From the NCBI GenBank assembly GCA_021568835.1, contig JAKGSH010000010.1, positions 5,456,001-5,520,000 on the forward strand: a DNA stretch of 64,000 bases, given 5' to 3'. Shown here one piece after another: positions 51,285 through 60,511 of the stretch. The notes beneath the pieces are model-generated. The model had not been told where the DNA came from. It worked only from the letters and a program-made list of their open reading frames with translations, and searched no databases. A program made the position numbers and the translations under genes. This DNA is from Streptomyces sp. Tue 6430 (GTDB lineage Bacteria; Actinomycetota; Actinomycetes; Streptomycetales; Streptomycetaceae). Position 1 is the stretch's first letter, and the number at the start of each line of letters is the position of its first letter.

Positions 51285-51360
51285 CTGTCAAGGGTATCCG
51301 TGTGCGGACGGCGGCCGCCGACGGAACGTTCCGTCGGCGGCCGCCGCAGGGTCGCAAACC

Positions 51361-51580
51361 AGTCAGGCCGGGGGAGGGGGCGGGAAACCGGCCGGGCCGG
51401 CGGGAACGAACAGGGCGAACCGGTGGGGTGGGTGAAGGACGGGGAGGGATCGGAGCGGTCGGGGCGGATCGAAGGGGACGGAGGGGAGAAGGGGGCGGGA
51501 GGTACGGAAGGGGGGCGGAGGGAGGGGAAGGGGAGAAGAAGAGCGGAAGGGGAGGGGGAAAGGAATCGCGGGGGATCAGT
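51361..51580. other. Polypurine, G-run-rich tract
   Basis: The plus strand is almost entirely purine over about 150 bases (51430-51580), with many runs of three to six G. It fills the 291-base gap between RNase D and the response regulator. It could form G-quadruplex or triplex structures. It holds no gene. Confidence 0.7.
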
Positions 51581-52238
51581 GGATGATGCCGGTGCGCAGA
51601 GCCACCGCGACCATCCCGGCGCGGTCGCCCGTGCCGAGCTTGCGGGCGATGCGGGCGAGGTGGCTCTTGACGGTCAGCGCGGACAGGCCCATCGAGACGC
51701 CGATCGCCTTGTTGGACTGGCCTTCGGCGACCAGCCGCAGCACCTCCACCTCGCGGCCGGACAGTTCGCGGTAGCCGCCCGGGTGGCTCGGGGCACCCGG
51801 GGGGCGGCGGTGGAGGCGGGCGGCGGCCGCGCCGATGGGGGCGGCACCGGGCCGGGTGGGGAGCCCGACGTTGGTGCGGGTGCCGGTGACGACGTAACCC
51901 TTGACGCCGCCGGCGAGGGCGTTGCGTACGGCGCCGATGTCGTCGGCGGCGGAGAGGGCGAGCCCGTTGGGCCAGCCCGCGGCGCGGGTCTCCGACAGCA
52001 GGGTGAGGCCGGAGCCGTCGGGAAGGTGGACCTCGGCGACGCAGATGTCGCGGGGATTGCCGACGCGGGGACGAGCCTCCGCGACGGACGAGGCCTCGAT
52101 GACATCGCGCACACCGAGCGCCCACAGGTGGCGGGTGACGGTGGAACGGACGCGCGGGTCGGCCACGACCACCATGGCGGTGGGCTTGTTCGGGCGGTAG
52201 GCGACCAGGCTTGCGGGCTGCTCGAGGAGAACGGACAC
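51576..52238 (-). CDS. Atypical LuxR-family response regulator
   Basis: This 220-residue protein has an N-terminal receiver-like domain (residues 20-125) and a C-terminal LuxR/NarL helix-turn-helix (LSGREVEVLRLVAEGQSNKAIG, residues about 158-180). At the phosphorylation site the usual Asp is Glu69 (VAEVHLPDGSG), and the acidic pair near residue 26 is reduced to one Asp. It is therefore probably not controlled by phosphorylation. No histidine kinase gene is adjacent. GTG at 52238 has AGGAGG 5 bases upstream. Confidence 0.88.
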   Translation of the reverse strand: MSVLLEQPASLVAYRPNKPTAMVVVADPRVRSTVTRHLWALGVRDVIEASSVAEARPRVGNPRDICVAEVHLPDGSGLTLLSETRAAGWPNGLALSAADDIGAVRNALAGGVKGYVVTGTRTNVGLPTRPGAAPIGAAAARLHRRPPGAPSHPGGYRELSGREVEVLRLVAEGQSNKAIGVSMGLSALTVKSHLARIARKLGTGDRAGMVAVALRTGIIH

Positions 52239-52752
52239 CAGGCCTCCTGGGAGGGGGGACGACGGGGCCGGTTCGCGGGATGGAGCGGGGGACGAACCGT
52301 GCTTTCAAGGTCACAGTCGTCTTCGGCACCGGACCGTGGGTCCTTTAGAAAATGATCACGATCTAGTGAGTAAAAATCTGTGCAATTCGGACGCTTGATC
52401 GATCGTCCGAAGATCGAATCGGTTTGGGCGGATGTCGTATGGGATCGAAAGTGGCCGTATCGACAAAGAGATGGTCAATCGGGGCGGCCGTTCGAGGGAC
52501 TCCGCGGTTGCCGGACCCGAACACGGCGTGCGAGCACGCGCGGTCGACGGGCCGCGACGGGCCGCGAGGGGGTGGCGGAGCCGGTGTGATGGGTGGGTGG
52601 GATCGGTAGAAGCCGGACGGCCGGACAGCGAGGCAACCGGACAGCCGGACAGCGAGGCAACCGGACAGCCGGGCAGCCGGGCAGCCGGGAAACCGGAGCA
52701 GGTCAGGGGTGTGCCGGGCGGTGACGGGACCCGTCGCCGCCGGTGCGCGCGG
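52239..52752. other. Intergenic region with AT-rich promoter and short repeats
   Basis: About 510 bases without a convincing gene. 52330-52470 is unusually AT-rich and must hold the regulator's promoter; a hairpin CGGAC/GTCCG surrounds TTGATCGATC at about 52387-52407. From 52621 a 24-base unit (CCGGACAGCGAGGCAACC...) is present twice in tandem and then decays into CCGGGCAG repeats up to about 52695. Confidence 0.6.
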
Positions 52753-53421
52753 TCAGCGCGACTGCGGCCCCCGCCGTTGCGGCAGCGTCACCACGGACGC
52801 GTCCCCCGGACCGGCCGGCGGCAGCCCCGCGACCTGCGCCAGCAGATCGCACCAGGACGCCAGGTGCGCCGCCGTGTCCGGGACCGAGCCGAGCCCCTCG
52901 CGGGGCGTCCAGGAGGCCCGGATCTCGATCTGCGAGGACGCCGGGCGTTCCGACAGGCCGCCGAAGTAGTGCGAACTCGCCCGCGTGACCGTGCCGCTCG
53001 GCTCGCCGTACGTCAGGCCGCGCGCCTGGAGCGCCCCGGTCAGCCAGGACCAGCACACGTCCGGCAGCAGCGGGTCCACCGCCATCTCCTGCTCCAGCTC
53101 CGCCCGCACGAGGGTGACCAGCCGGAAGGTGCCGCGCCAGGCGTCGTGCCCGGCCGGGTCGTGCAGCAGGACCAGACGCCCGTCGGCCAGGTCCTGGTCG
53201 CCGTCCACGACCGTCGCCTCCAGCGCGTACGCGTACGGTGCGAGGCGCCGCGGGGCCGGGGTCGGCTCGATCTCGATCTGGGGCCGCAGCCGGGCGGTCC
53301 GCAGCGCGTCGACGGCGGCCCGGAAGGGCGCCGGAGCCGCCCTGCCCCCCTCCCGGTCCTCCCCGTTCCCGTCATCCATCCCGCCCGTACCGTCCGACAG
53401 TCGTCCCTGAGCCGCAGCCAT
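52753..53421 (-). CDS. DUF3000 family protein
   Basis: This 222-residue actinobacterial protein matches the DUF3000 family: FRAAVDALRTARLRPQIEIEP at about residue 33, APYAYALEATV, a conserved GRLVLLHDPAGHDAWRGTFRL and GLTYGEPSGTVTRASSHYFG. The function is unknown. In streptomycetes it lies next to hemE, as here, divergently arranged with 182 bases between. The start could also be ATG at 53379. Confidence 0.85.
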   Translation of the reverse strand: MAAAQGRLSDGTGGMDDGNGEDREGGRAAPAPFRAAVDALRTARLRPQIEIEPTPAPRRLAPYAYALEATVVDGDQDLADGRLVLLHDPAGHDAWRGTFRLVTLVRAELEQEMAVDPLLPDVCWSWLTGALQARGLTYGEPSGTVTRASSHYFGGLSERPASSQIEIRASWTPREGLGSVPDTAAHLASWCDLLAQVAGLPPAGPGDASVVTLPQRRGPQSR

Positions 53422-53603
53422 GCCGGGAACATTAAGGGGAACGGAAGCTTCGCGCAGGGCAAGACACCCGTGCGCGGACCCCGGACGGCTGCGCGCTGGG
53501 CGAACAGGCGCGCGGGCGGGGGCCGTCGGCGGGCGCCGCGCGGGCGGGACGGGGCGGACCGCCGGTTTCCGTGGGCTTTCCGCGTCGTGGGAGACTTGCC
53601 GTC

Positions 53604-54671
53604 GTGAGCGCGAACGAGAGCCCCGCGGGCCGGCAGCCGACAGCGACGTACGACAGCCCCTTCATGAAGGCGTGCCGGCGCGAACCGGTGCCGCACACGC
53701 CCGTGTGGTTCATGCGCCAGGCCGGGCGCTCGCTGCCCGAGTACCGCAAGGTGCGCGAGGGCATCCCGATGCTCGAGTCCTGCATGCGGCCCGAGCTGGT
53801 CACCGAGATCACCCTCCAGCCGGTGCGCCGGCACGGCGTGGACGCGGCGATCTACTTCAGCGACATCGTCGTCCCGCTCAAGGCGATCGGCCTCGATCTC
53901 GACATCAAGCCCGGCGTCGGCCCGGTCGTCGCGGAGCCGATCCGCACCCGCGCCGACCTCGCCCGGCTGCGCGACCTCACCCCCGAGGACGTCTCCTACG
54001 TCACCGAGGCCATCGGCCTGCTGACCCGTGAGCTGGGCTCCACCCCCCTCATCGGTTTCGCGGGCGCGCCTTTCACCCTGGCGAGCTACCTCGTCGAGGG
54101 CGGCCCGTCGCGCACGTACGAGAACGCCAAGGCGATGATGTACGGCGACCCCGAGCTGTGGGCCGACCTGCTGGACCGTCTCGCGGACATCACGGCCGCC
54201 TTCCTTAGGGTGCAGATCGAGGCGGGCGCGTCGGCGGTCCAGCTGTTCGACTCGTGGGTGGGCGCCCTCGCTCCGGCCGACTACCGCCGCTCGGTGATGC
54301 CGGCCTCGGTGAAGGTCTTCGAGGCCGTCGCCGGGTACGGCGTCCCGCGCATCCACTTCGGCGTCGGCACCGGCGAGCTGCTCAAGCTCATGGGCGAGGC
54401 GGGCGCGGACGTCGTCGGCGTCGACTGGCGCGTGCCGCTCGACGAGGCCGCCCGCCGGGTCGGTCCCGGCAAGGCGCTCCAGGGCAACCTCGACCCGACC
54501 GTGCTGTTCTCCTCCACGGAGGCCGTCGAGGCCAAGACCCGCGAGGTCCTCGACGCCGCCGCGGGCCTGGAGGGCCACGTCTTCAACCTCGGGCACGGCG
54601 TCATGCCGTCCACCGACCCGGACGCGCTGACCCGCCTCGTGGAGTACGTCCACACCCGCACGGCCCGCTGA
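53604..54671 (+). CDS. hemE: Uroporphyrinogen decarboxylase
   Basis: This 355-residue enzyme makes coproporphyrinogen III from uroporphyrinogen III. Signatures: PVWFMRQAGRSLPEYR (catalytic Arg residues) near residue 25, the Asp in IYFSDIVVP at about 78, GFAGAPFTLASYLVEGG at about 135 and the C-terminal FNLGHGVMP with its His. GTG at 53604 has GGGAGA 9 bases upstream. It supplies substrate to HemY and HemQ encoded 5-6 kb further on. Confidence 0.97.
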   Translation: MSANESPAGRQPTATYDSPFMKACRREPVPHTPVWFMRQAGRSLPEYRKVREGIPMLESCMRPELVTEITLQPVRRHGVDAAIYFSDIVVPLKAIGLDLDIKPGVGPVVAEPIRTRADLARLRDLTPEDVSYVTEAIGLLTRELGSTPLIGFAGAPFTLASYLVEGGPSRTYENAKAMMYGDPELWADLLDRLADITAAFLRVQIEAGASAVQLFDSWVGALAPADYRRSVMPASVKVFEAVAGYGVPRIHFGVGTGELLKLMGEAGADVVGVDWRVPLDEAARRVGPGKALQGNLDPTVLFSSTEAVEAKTREVLDAAAGLEGHVFNLGHGVMPSTDPDALTRLVEYVHTRTAR

Positions 54672-54684
54672 CCCGCCGCCCGCC

Positions 54685-55491
54685 TCACCAGCCGGGCCGC
54701 GCCCTCCTGCCGAACAGCAGGCCGCGCGGCTCCGGTGGCGGCGGCGTGCCCCTCTTCAGCGGCCAGGCGAGCAGCATGCCCGCCAGGAAGCCGACGACGT
54801 GCGCCGCGTACGCCACCGTGCCCGCGTCGGACACGCCCTCGCCGGAGGAGTACACCGCCTGGAGCCCGAACCAGAAGCCCAGCACCACCCAGGCCGGCAG
54901 CCGCAGCGGCAGGAAGACCAGGAACGGCACGAGCACCCACACCCTGGCCTTCGGGTACAGCACCAGATAGGCGCCCAGCACGCCCGCGATCGCTCCCGAG
55001 GCGCCGATCAGCGGGTCGGCCGAGTCGGCGTTGACGAGCGCGAAGCCGTACGACGCCGCATAGCCGCAGGCGGCGTAGAACAGCGCGAAGCGGACGTGGC
55101 CCATGCGGTCCTCGATGTTGTTGCCGAAGATCAGCAGGAACAGCATGTTGCCCAGCAGGTGCAGCCAGCCGCCGTGCAGGAACATCGCGGTCAGGACGCT
55201 GAGCACCGGGGACTTGTCGTAGTCCGGCGGCCCCAGCAGACAGCCGCCGCCGCGCACGTCCCCGGTGGGGACGAGCTGCGGGAACTGATGGTGGATCAAC
55301 TCGCGCGGGACGGCCGCGTACTGCTCCAGGAACGCGTGCAGATGGCAGGTCTGCGCCAGCGTGCTGTCACCCGCCACCGCGCCGGACAGGCCCGGCATGA
55401 ACAGGAACACGAAGACGTTCACGGCGATCAGCGCATACGTCACCACGGGGGTGCGGCGCGCGGGATTCACGTCATGGACGGGGATGACCAC
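54685..55491 (-). CDS. Rhomboid-family intramembrane protease
   Basis: This 268-residue membrane protein has six or seven segments. The catalytic Ser is in IGASGAIAGVLGAY (about residue 160) and the His in AYAAHVVGFLAGMLL (about 235); the oxyanion Asn is in LHLLGNMLFLLIFG. Unusually there is a loop with two Cys (QTCHLHAF, GGGCLLGPPDYD) between the first two segments. It cleaves membrane proteins; targets unknown. The start is GTG at 55491. Confidence 0.88.
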   Translation of the reverse strand: MVIPVHDVNPARRTPVVTYALIAVNVFVFLFMPGLSGAVAGDSTLAQTCHLHAFLEQYAAVPRELIHHQFPQLVPTGDVRGGGCLLGPPDYDKSPVLSVLTAMFLHGGWLHLLGNMLFLLIFGNNIEDRMGHVRFALFYAACGYAASYGFALVNADSADPLIGASGAIAGVLGAYLVLYPKARVWVLVPFLVFLPLRLPAWVVLGFWFGLQAVYSSGEGVSDAGTVAYAAHVVGFLAGMLLAWPLKRGTPPPPEPRGLLFGRRARPGW

Positions 55492-55616
55492 AAGGAAGTA
55501 CTGCCCCCGATCCGTTCGGTGAACCGGTGAACGCGGTTCCCCGCGGGCCCGTATGAACCGGCAACCGCCCGCCGCACCGGGAAGGCGTGCCGCGGGAACG
55601 ACGTGAGGAACAGGCG

Positions 55617-55886
55617 ATGAACGACAGGGTGACCCCTCCGATGCACGCCACGCCCGACGGTGAGGCGGAGATCGCGCTGGTGATCCGACTGCCCTGGGAG
55701 GACGTGGCCCGGCTCGGCCAGGAGGCGGGGCGGCTGGCCGCGCAGCACCAGCGGGCGGTGACCCTCGACGAGGCCGTCAGCCACCGCCTGCGGTCCCGGC
55801 CGGCGCCGGCGGCACACGCGAAGCCGACGGCCGAGCAGCAGCCTCCGGCGGTCTCCGCGCTGCCGAGGCTGACCGGGACCGCGTAG
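55617..55886 (+). CDS. Small conserved-type protein of unknown function
   Basis: This 89-residue protein has GAGGAA 6 bases before the ATG. The first half is regular (AEIALVIRLPWEDVARLGQEA, then a helix with HQRAVTLDEAV), the second half is a disordered Ala/Pro tail. It has no family I can name. The pattern resembles short ribbon or helix adaptor proteins common in streptomycetes. Confidence 0.6.
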   Translation: MNDRVTPPMHATPDGEAEIALVIRLPWEDVARLGQEAGRLAAQHQRAVTLDEAVSHRLRSRPAPAAHAKPTAEQQPPAVSALPRLTGTA

Positions 55887-56050
55887 GCCGGGGCCGTGCG
55901 GGCCGGGGCCGTGTAGCCGGAGCCGTGCGGACCGGAACCACGTAGCTGGAATCGCGTGGGTCGGGGCTGTGCGGGCCGGGACCGCGTGGGCCTGGGCCGT
56001 GCGGGCCGGAATCGCGTGGGCCGGATGCGGGTGTGCGGGGGGCGGCGGCC
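55887..56050. repeat. Degenerate short repeats
   Basis: Units of about 18-21 bases built on CGTGCGGGCCGG and CGTAGCCGGA recur six to eight times with drift. No gene is present. Confidence 0.5.
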
Positions 56051-56054
56051 GCTG

Positions 56055-57472
56055 TCATCCCCGTGCGTCGCGCACCTTCGCGGCCGCCTTCCGCGCCGCC
56101 ACCAGCACCGGGTCCCACACCGGGCTGAACGGCGGGGCGTAGCCCAGGTCCAGGGTGGTCATCTGTTCGGCCGTCATGCCCGCCGTCAGGGCCACCGCCG
56201 CGATGTCGACGCGCTTGCCCGCGCCCTCCCTGCCGACGATCTGCACGCCGAGGAGGCGGCCCGTGCGGCGTTCGGCGAGCATCTTGACGGTCATGGGGGA
56301 GGCGCCGGGGTAGTAGCCGGCCCGGCTGGTGGACTCGATGGTGACCGCCTCGTACCGCAGGCCCGCCCTGCGCGCGTCCTTCTCGCGCAGGCCCGTGCGG
56401 GCGATCTCCAGGTCGCAGACCTTGCTGACGGCGGTGCCGACGACGCCGGGGAAGGTGGCGTAGCCGCCGCCGATGTTGGTGCCGATGATCTGCCCGTGCT
56501 TGTTGGCGTGGGTGCCGAGGGGATGTGGCGTTCCTGGCCGGAGACCAGGTCGAGGACCTCGACGCAGTCGCCGCCGGCCCAGACGTTCTCGTGGCCGCGC
56601 ACCCGCATCGCCCGGTCGGTGAGGAGACCGCCGTGGGCGCCGAGCGGCAGACCGGCGGCCTCGGCGAGGGCGGTCTCCGGGCGGACGCCGATGCCGAGGA
56701 CCACCACGTCCGCCGGATACTCGGCGTCCGCCGTGACGACCGCCCGCACCCGGCCGTCGTCACCGGCGAGCAGTTCGGTGACCTCGGCGTCGTTCACCAT
56801 GGTGATGCCGAGACCCTCCATGGCCTCGTGCACCAGCCGGCCCATGTCCGGGTCGAGCGTGGACATCGGCTCGCTGCCCCGGTTGACGACCGTCACCAGG
56901 TAGCCCCGCTTGATGAGCGCCTCGGCCATCTCCACGCCGATGTAGCCCGCCCCGACCACCACGGCGTGCCGCCCGCGTGCGCGGGTGCGCGCGAGCGAGT
57001 CGAGCAGTTCCTGCCCGTCGTCGAGCGTCTGCACCCCGTGCACGCCCTCGGCGTCGGCCCCGGGCATGTCCGGCCGGATCGGCCGGGCCCCGGTGGCGAT
57101 CACGAGGTCGTCGTACGACGTCCAGGACTCCGCCCCCGAGTCGACGTCACGCGCGCGCACCCGCTGCCGGCCGAGGTCGATCTCCGTGACCTCGGTGCGC
57201 AGGCGCAGGTCGATCCCGCGCGCGCGGTGCTCCTGCGGCGTGCGGGCGATCAGCTCGTCCCGCTCCTCGACGTCACCGCCCACCCAGTACGGGATGCCGC
57301 AGGCCGAGTAGGACGTGAAGTGGCCGCGCTCGAAGGCCACGACGTCCAGTTCCCCGGGCCCCCTCAGCCGACGGGCCTGGGAGGCCGCCGACATGCCCGC
57401 GGCGTCACCGCCGATCACGACCAGCCGCTCCCGCCCGGCCGCCCCGGCGCGCGTGCTCTCGCTCATGCTCAT
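56055..57472 (-). CDS. CoA-disulfide-reductase / NADH-oxidase-like flavoprotein
   Basis: The pyridine nucleotide-disulfide oxidoreductase has about 472 residues. FAD is bound at VVIGGDAAGMSAASQARRL near the N-terminus, the single redox Cys is in YSACGIPYWVGG (about residue 58), NAD(P) is bound at AVVVGAGYIGVEMAEAL (about 170), and a second FAD contact is VWAGGDCVE. The C-terminal dimerisation domain follows. A single Cys, not CxxxxC, is the pattern of CoA-disulfide reductase and NADH oxidase. A missing base near 56520 splits the protein. A decayed ArsR-type gene lies directly upstream. Confidence 0.87.
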
Positions 57473-57539
57473 GCGGACACGCTACGGGGCGGACGCCACG
57501 GGATCCCGCCCGCCCTCGCCCCACCGGGCCGACCGGGCC

Positions 57540-57785
57540 ACGGACTTGGCGGTCCGGCCGGCCCGGTCTCCTCCGCACCTTCAGATGGGGGAGACCGTCG
57601 GCCGGGAGACGTCGAAGGGGCCGGTGAGGCCCCACACGCACGCCCTGCCGCCCTCGGGGGAGAGCAGCGGCAGCCGGACCGGGCCCGACAGTGCCTCAAG
57701 CGTCCGCGACAGCGCGGCCGCGGCCTCCCCGCCGAGCGGCTCGCGGACCGCCGGCGCGCAGCACGCGCCGGGTCGACGGCCTGCT
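57540..57785 (-). pseudogene. Decayed ArsR/SmtB-family regulator
   Basis: Minus-strand translation gives GACCAPAVREPLGGEAAAAL, LSRTLEALSGPVRLPLL, EGGRACVWGLTGPFDVSRP and, after a frame break, HLKVRRRPGRPDRQVRG. These align with the ArsR pattern (KALGDPVRLRLLS, EACVCDLTG, DVSQPTISHHLKVLREAGL). It has a deletion after the first helix, substitutions in the metal motif (C to W), a TGA at 57581-57583 and no recognisable end. The many substitutions show real decay, not only a lost base. The gap 57473-57895 has nothing else. Confidence 0.65.
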
Positions 57786-57895
57786 CGTCGGGCCCGGCGG
57801 CTTCCGGTGCGCGCCGCGGGCGCGGGGCGCCGACGCCCGGGGCGGCGCAGGGCCCTGAAGCCGGGTCCTGAAGCGGCCCGGCGCCGCCCGCCCGC

Positions 57896-58891
57896 TCAGT
57901 CCCGGTCGGCCGTCCGCCCCTCGGGCTCGGCCGGGTGGGCCGGGTGCGCCGGGTGGGCCGGCCACTGAGCCGGCTCGGCCGGGCCGGCCGGCCGGCGTCG
58001 GGGGCGGAGCAGCCGCAGCCACACCAGCAGCGCCAGCGCGAGCACCGCGGCGAACGGCAGCACCGCGCCGAACGCGATCGCGATCCAGCGCAGCATCGTC
58101 ACGAACGCGTCCCAGCCGCCGGCCAGCGCGTCCACGAACCCGGGGTCGTCGTCCCCGGCCTCGACCGGCACCGGCTTCTCGGACAGGGTCAGCGTGATCG
58201 TGGCCATGCTGGTGCGGTCCTTCAGGGACGCCTGCTGGGCGAGCAGGGCCTCCAGGTCGGCCTCCCGGCGGCTCAGCTCGCCCTCCAGGGTGACCACGTC
58301 GCTCAGCTTCGTCGCCCGGTCCATCAGCGCGCGGACGCGGGTCACGCTGGCCCGCTGCGAGGTGATCCGGCTCTCCACGTCGACGACCTGGTCGGTGACG
58401 TCCTGGGCCTTCGCCGTGCGCTCCAGGAGCTTGCCCGCGCCCTGCAGGCCGGCCAGGACGTCGTCGTACTCCTCCACCGGCACGCGCAGGACGACGCGGG
58501 TCTCCTCGGCGCCGTCCTCGTCGCGGACGGTCGTCTCGTCGCCGATGTAGCCGCCCGCGTTCTCGGTGGTGGCGCGGGCCTGGTCGAGAGCCTTGGGCAC
58601 GTCCTTGACCTGCACGGTCAGGGTGGCGGTGCGGATGATGCGGCTGACGGACGGCTTCGGCGCCGCGGTCGCCCGCGACCCGCCCGCGCCCGAGTCCGCG
58701 CCGGACTCGGCGCCCGCACCGGACTTGGCGTCCTCGGCCGGCCGCGCCGCGCCTGCCTCCGGGCCGGCCGCCTTGTCGGAACTGCTGCTCGCCCCCGTGT
58801 CGTTCGCGCCGCAGCCGGTGAGGGCGACGGCGGCCGCGAGCAGGACGCCCGCCAGGGCGTGGACCGGTCGTACGGAACGTCGTGTGCGCAT
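57896..58891 (-). CDS. DUF4349 lipoprotein
   Basis: This 331-residue protein has a lipoprotein signal (LAGVLLAAAVALTGC, Cys at about residue 27) and an Ala/Gly/Ser-rich linker. The DUF4349 domain (residues about 80-250) has RTATLTVQVKDVPKAL, GGYIGDE and a coiled-coil segment (ESRITSQRASVTRVRALMDRA). A membrane segment (WIAIAFGAVLPFAAVLALALL) near residue 280 is followed by a tail with HPA repeats. Its role in the envelope is unknown. It is divergent from hemY. Confidence 0.88.
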   Translation of the reverse strand: MRTRRSVRPVHALAGVLLAAAVALTGCGANDTGASSSSDKAAGPEAGAARPAEDAKSGAGAESGADSGAGGSRATAAPKPSVSRIIRTATLTVQVKDVPKALDQARATTENAGGYIGDETTVRDEDGAEETRVVLRVPVEEYDDVLAGLQGAGKLLERTAKAQDVTDQVVDVESRITSQRASVTRVRALMDRATKLSDVVTLEGELSRREADLEALLAQQASLKDRTSMATITLTLSEKPVPVEAGDDDPGFVDALAGGWDAFVTMLRWIAIAFGAVLPFAAVLALALLVWLRLLRPRRRPAGPAEPAQWPAHPAHPAHPAEPEGRTADRD

Positions 58892-59051
58892 GTGGGCGTA
58901 CCCCCGAGGGTTCGGCGACGGCTGACGGTCCTTCGACGCCGGGGCGGGGCGCGGCGTTCGGTCGCGACGGTCCCGAAGCGGTCACGGTCGGGACTCGGTG
59001 GGGCCACATGGCCCTGGCCGGAGCGCCGGTGGGGTCTGAGAGAGTGGGGGC

Positions 59052-60506
59052 ATGAGCGCAACGGGTACGAGCACGGAGCACGTCGTCGTGGTGGGAGCCG
59101 GGATCGCGGGCCTGGCGGCCGCCCACCGGCTGCTGGAGCGCGGCGCGCGCGTCACCGTGCTGGAGGCGTCCGAACGGGTCGGCGGCAAGCTCCTGCCGGG
59201 CGAGATCGCGGGAGTCCGGGTCGACCTGGGCGCCGAGTCGATGCTCGCCCGCCGTCCCGAGGCGGTGACCCTCGCGCGCGAGGCGGGCCTGGGCGAGCGC
59301 CTCCAGCCGCCGGCCACCGCCACCGCCTCCGTCTGGACCCGCGGCGCCCTGCGCCCCATGCCCAAGGGCCACGTCATGGGCGTCCCCGGCACCGCCGCCG
59401 CGCTCGCCGGCCTCCTCTCCGACGAGGGCCTCGCCCGGATCGCCCGGGACGCCGACCTGCCCCGCACGGAGATCGGCGAGGACGTGGCCGTCGGGGAGTA
59501 CGTGGCGGCCCGCCTGGGCCGCGAGGTCGTCGACCGCCTGGTGGAGCCGCTCCTCGGCGGGGTCTACGCCGGTGACGCCTACCGCATCTCGATGCGCTCG
59601 GCCGTCCCGCAGCTGTTCGAGGCCGCGCGCACCCACCGCTCGCTGACGGAGGCCGTCCGCGACATCCAGGCGAAGGCCGCCGCCCACCAGCAGACCGGAC
59701 CGGTGTTCCTGGGCATCGAGGGCGGCGTCGGATCGCTGCCGCTCGCGGTGGCCGCGTCCGTCGAGGCGCGCGGCGGCGAGATCCTCACGCGCACGCCGGT
59801 GAGCGCCCTGCGCCGCGACCCGGCCGGCGGCTGGCGCGTCACCGCCGGCGACCGGGTCCTGCACGCCGACGGCGTCGTCGTCGCCGTCCCCGCGCCCGCC
59901 GCCGCCACGCTGCTCGCCGCCGAGTCCCCCGGGGCCGCCGCCGAACTGCGCACCGTCGAGTACGCCTCGATGGCCCTCGTCACCCTCGCCTTCCGCCGCT
60001 CCGAGGCCGTCCTGCCCGACGGCAGCGGTTTCCTCGTCCCGCCCGTCGACGGCCGCACCGTCAAGGCGTCCACGTTCGCCTCGCGGAAGTGGGGCTGGAT
60101 CGCCGACGAGGACCCGGACGTGACCGTGCTGCGCACCTCCGTCGGGCGGTACGGCGAGACGGAGATCCTGGAGCGCTCGGACGCCGGACTCGTCGACGTC
60201 TCGCGCCACGACCTGAAGGCCGCCGTCGGCCTGGACGCCACGCCCCTGGAAACCCGCGTCACCCGCTGGACGGACGGCCTGCCCCAGTACCCCGTGGGCC
60301 ACCACGCGCGCGTGGCCCGCGTCCGCGAGCACCTTGCCGGGCTTCCCGGCCTCGCGGTGTGCGGCGCGGCCTACGACGGCGTCGGCATCCCCGCCTGCAT
60401 CGCGAGCGCGTACGCGGCGGCCGACGCGACCGGCGGCGACGGGAGCGGTGCGCGCGAGCTGACGGCCAACCCCGTGCAAAGTCTGCACGGCGGAGCGGGA
60501 GAATGA
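59052..60506 (+). CDS. hemY: Coproporphyrinogen III oxidase, HemY type (oxygen-dependent)
   Basis: This 484-residue FAD enzyme oxidises coproporphyrinogen III to coproporphyrin III in the Gram-positive heme route; older annotation calls it protoporphyrinogen oxidase. FAD motif VVVGAGIAGLAAAHRLLERG at the N-terminus, ASERVGGKL, DLGAESM and the C-terminal YDGVGIPACIASAYAAAD. Adjacent hemQ in the same operon supports the coproporphyrin branch. The start is ATG at 59052. Confidence 0.93.
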   Translation: MSATGTSTEHVVVVGAGIAGLAAAHRLLERGARVTVLEASERVGGKLLPGEIAGVRVDLGAESMLARRPEAVTLAREAGLGERLQPPATATASVWTRGALRPMPKGHVMGVPGTAAALAGLLSDEGLARIARDADLPRTEIGEDVAVGEYVAARLGREVVDRLVEPLLGGVYAGDAYRISMRSAVPQLFEAARTHRSLTEAVRDIQAKAAAHQQTGPVFLGIEGGVGSLPLAVAASVEARGGEILTRTPVSALRRDPAGGWRVTAGDRVLHADGVVVAVPAPAAATLLAAESPGAAAELRTVEYASMALVTLAFRRSEAVLPDGSGFLVPPVDGRTVKASTFASRKWGWIADEDPDVTVLRTSVGRYGETEILERSDAGLVDVSRHDLKAAVGLDATPLETRVTRWTDGLPQYPVGHHARVARVREHLAGLPGLAVCGAAYDGVGIPACIASAYAAADATGGDGSGARELTANPVQSLHGGAGE

Positions 60507-60511
60507 GAACC

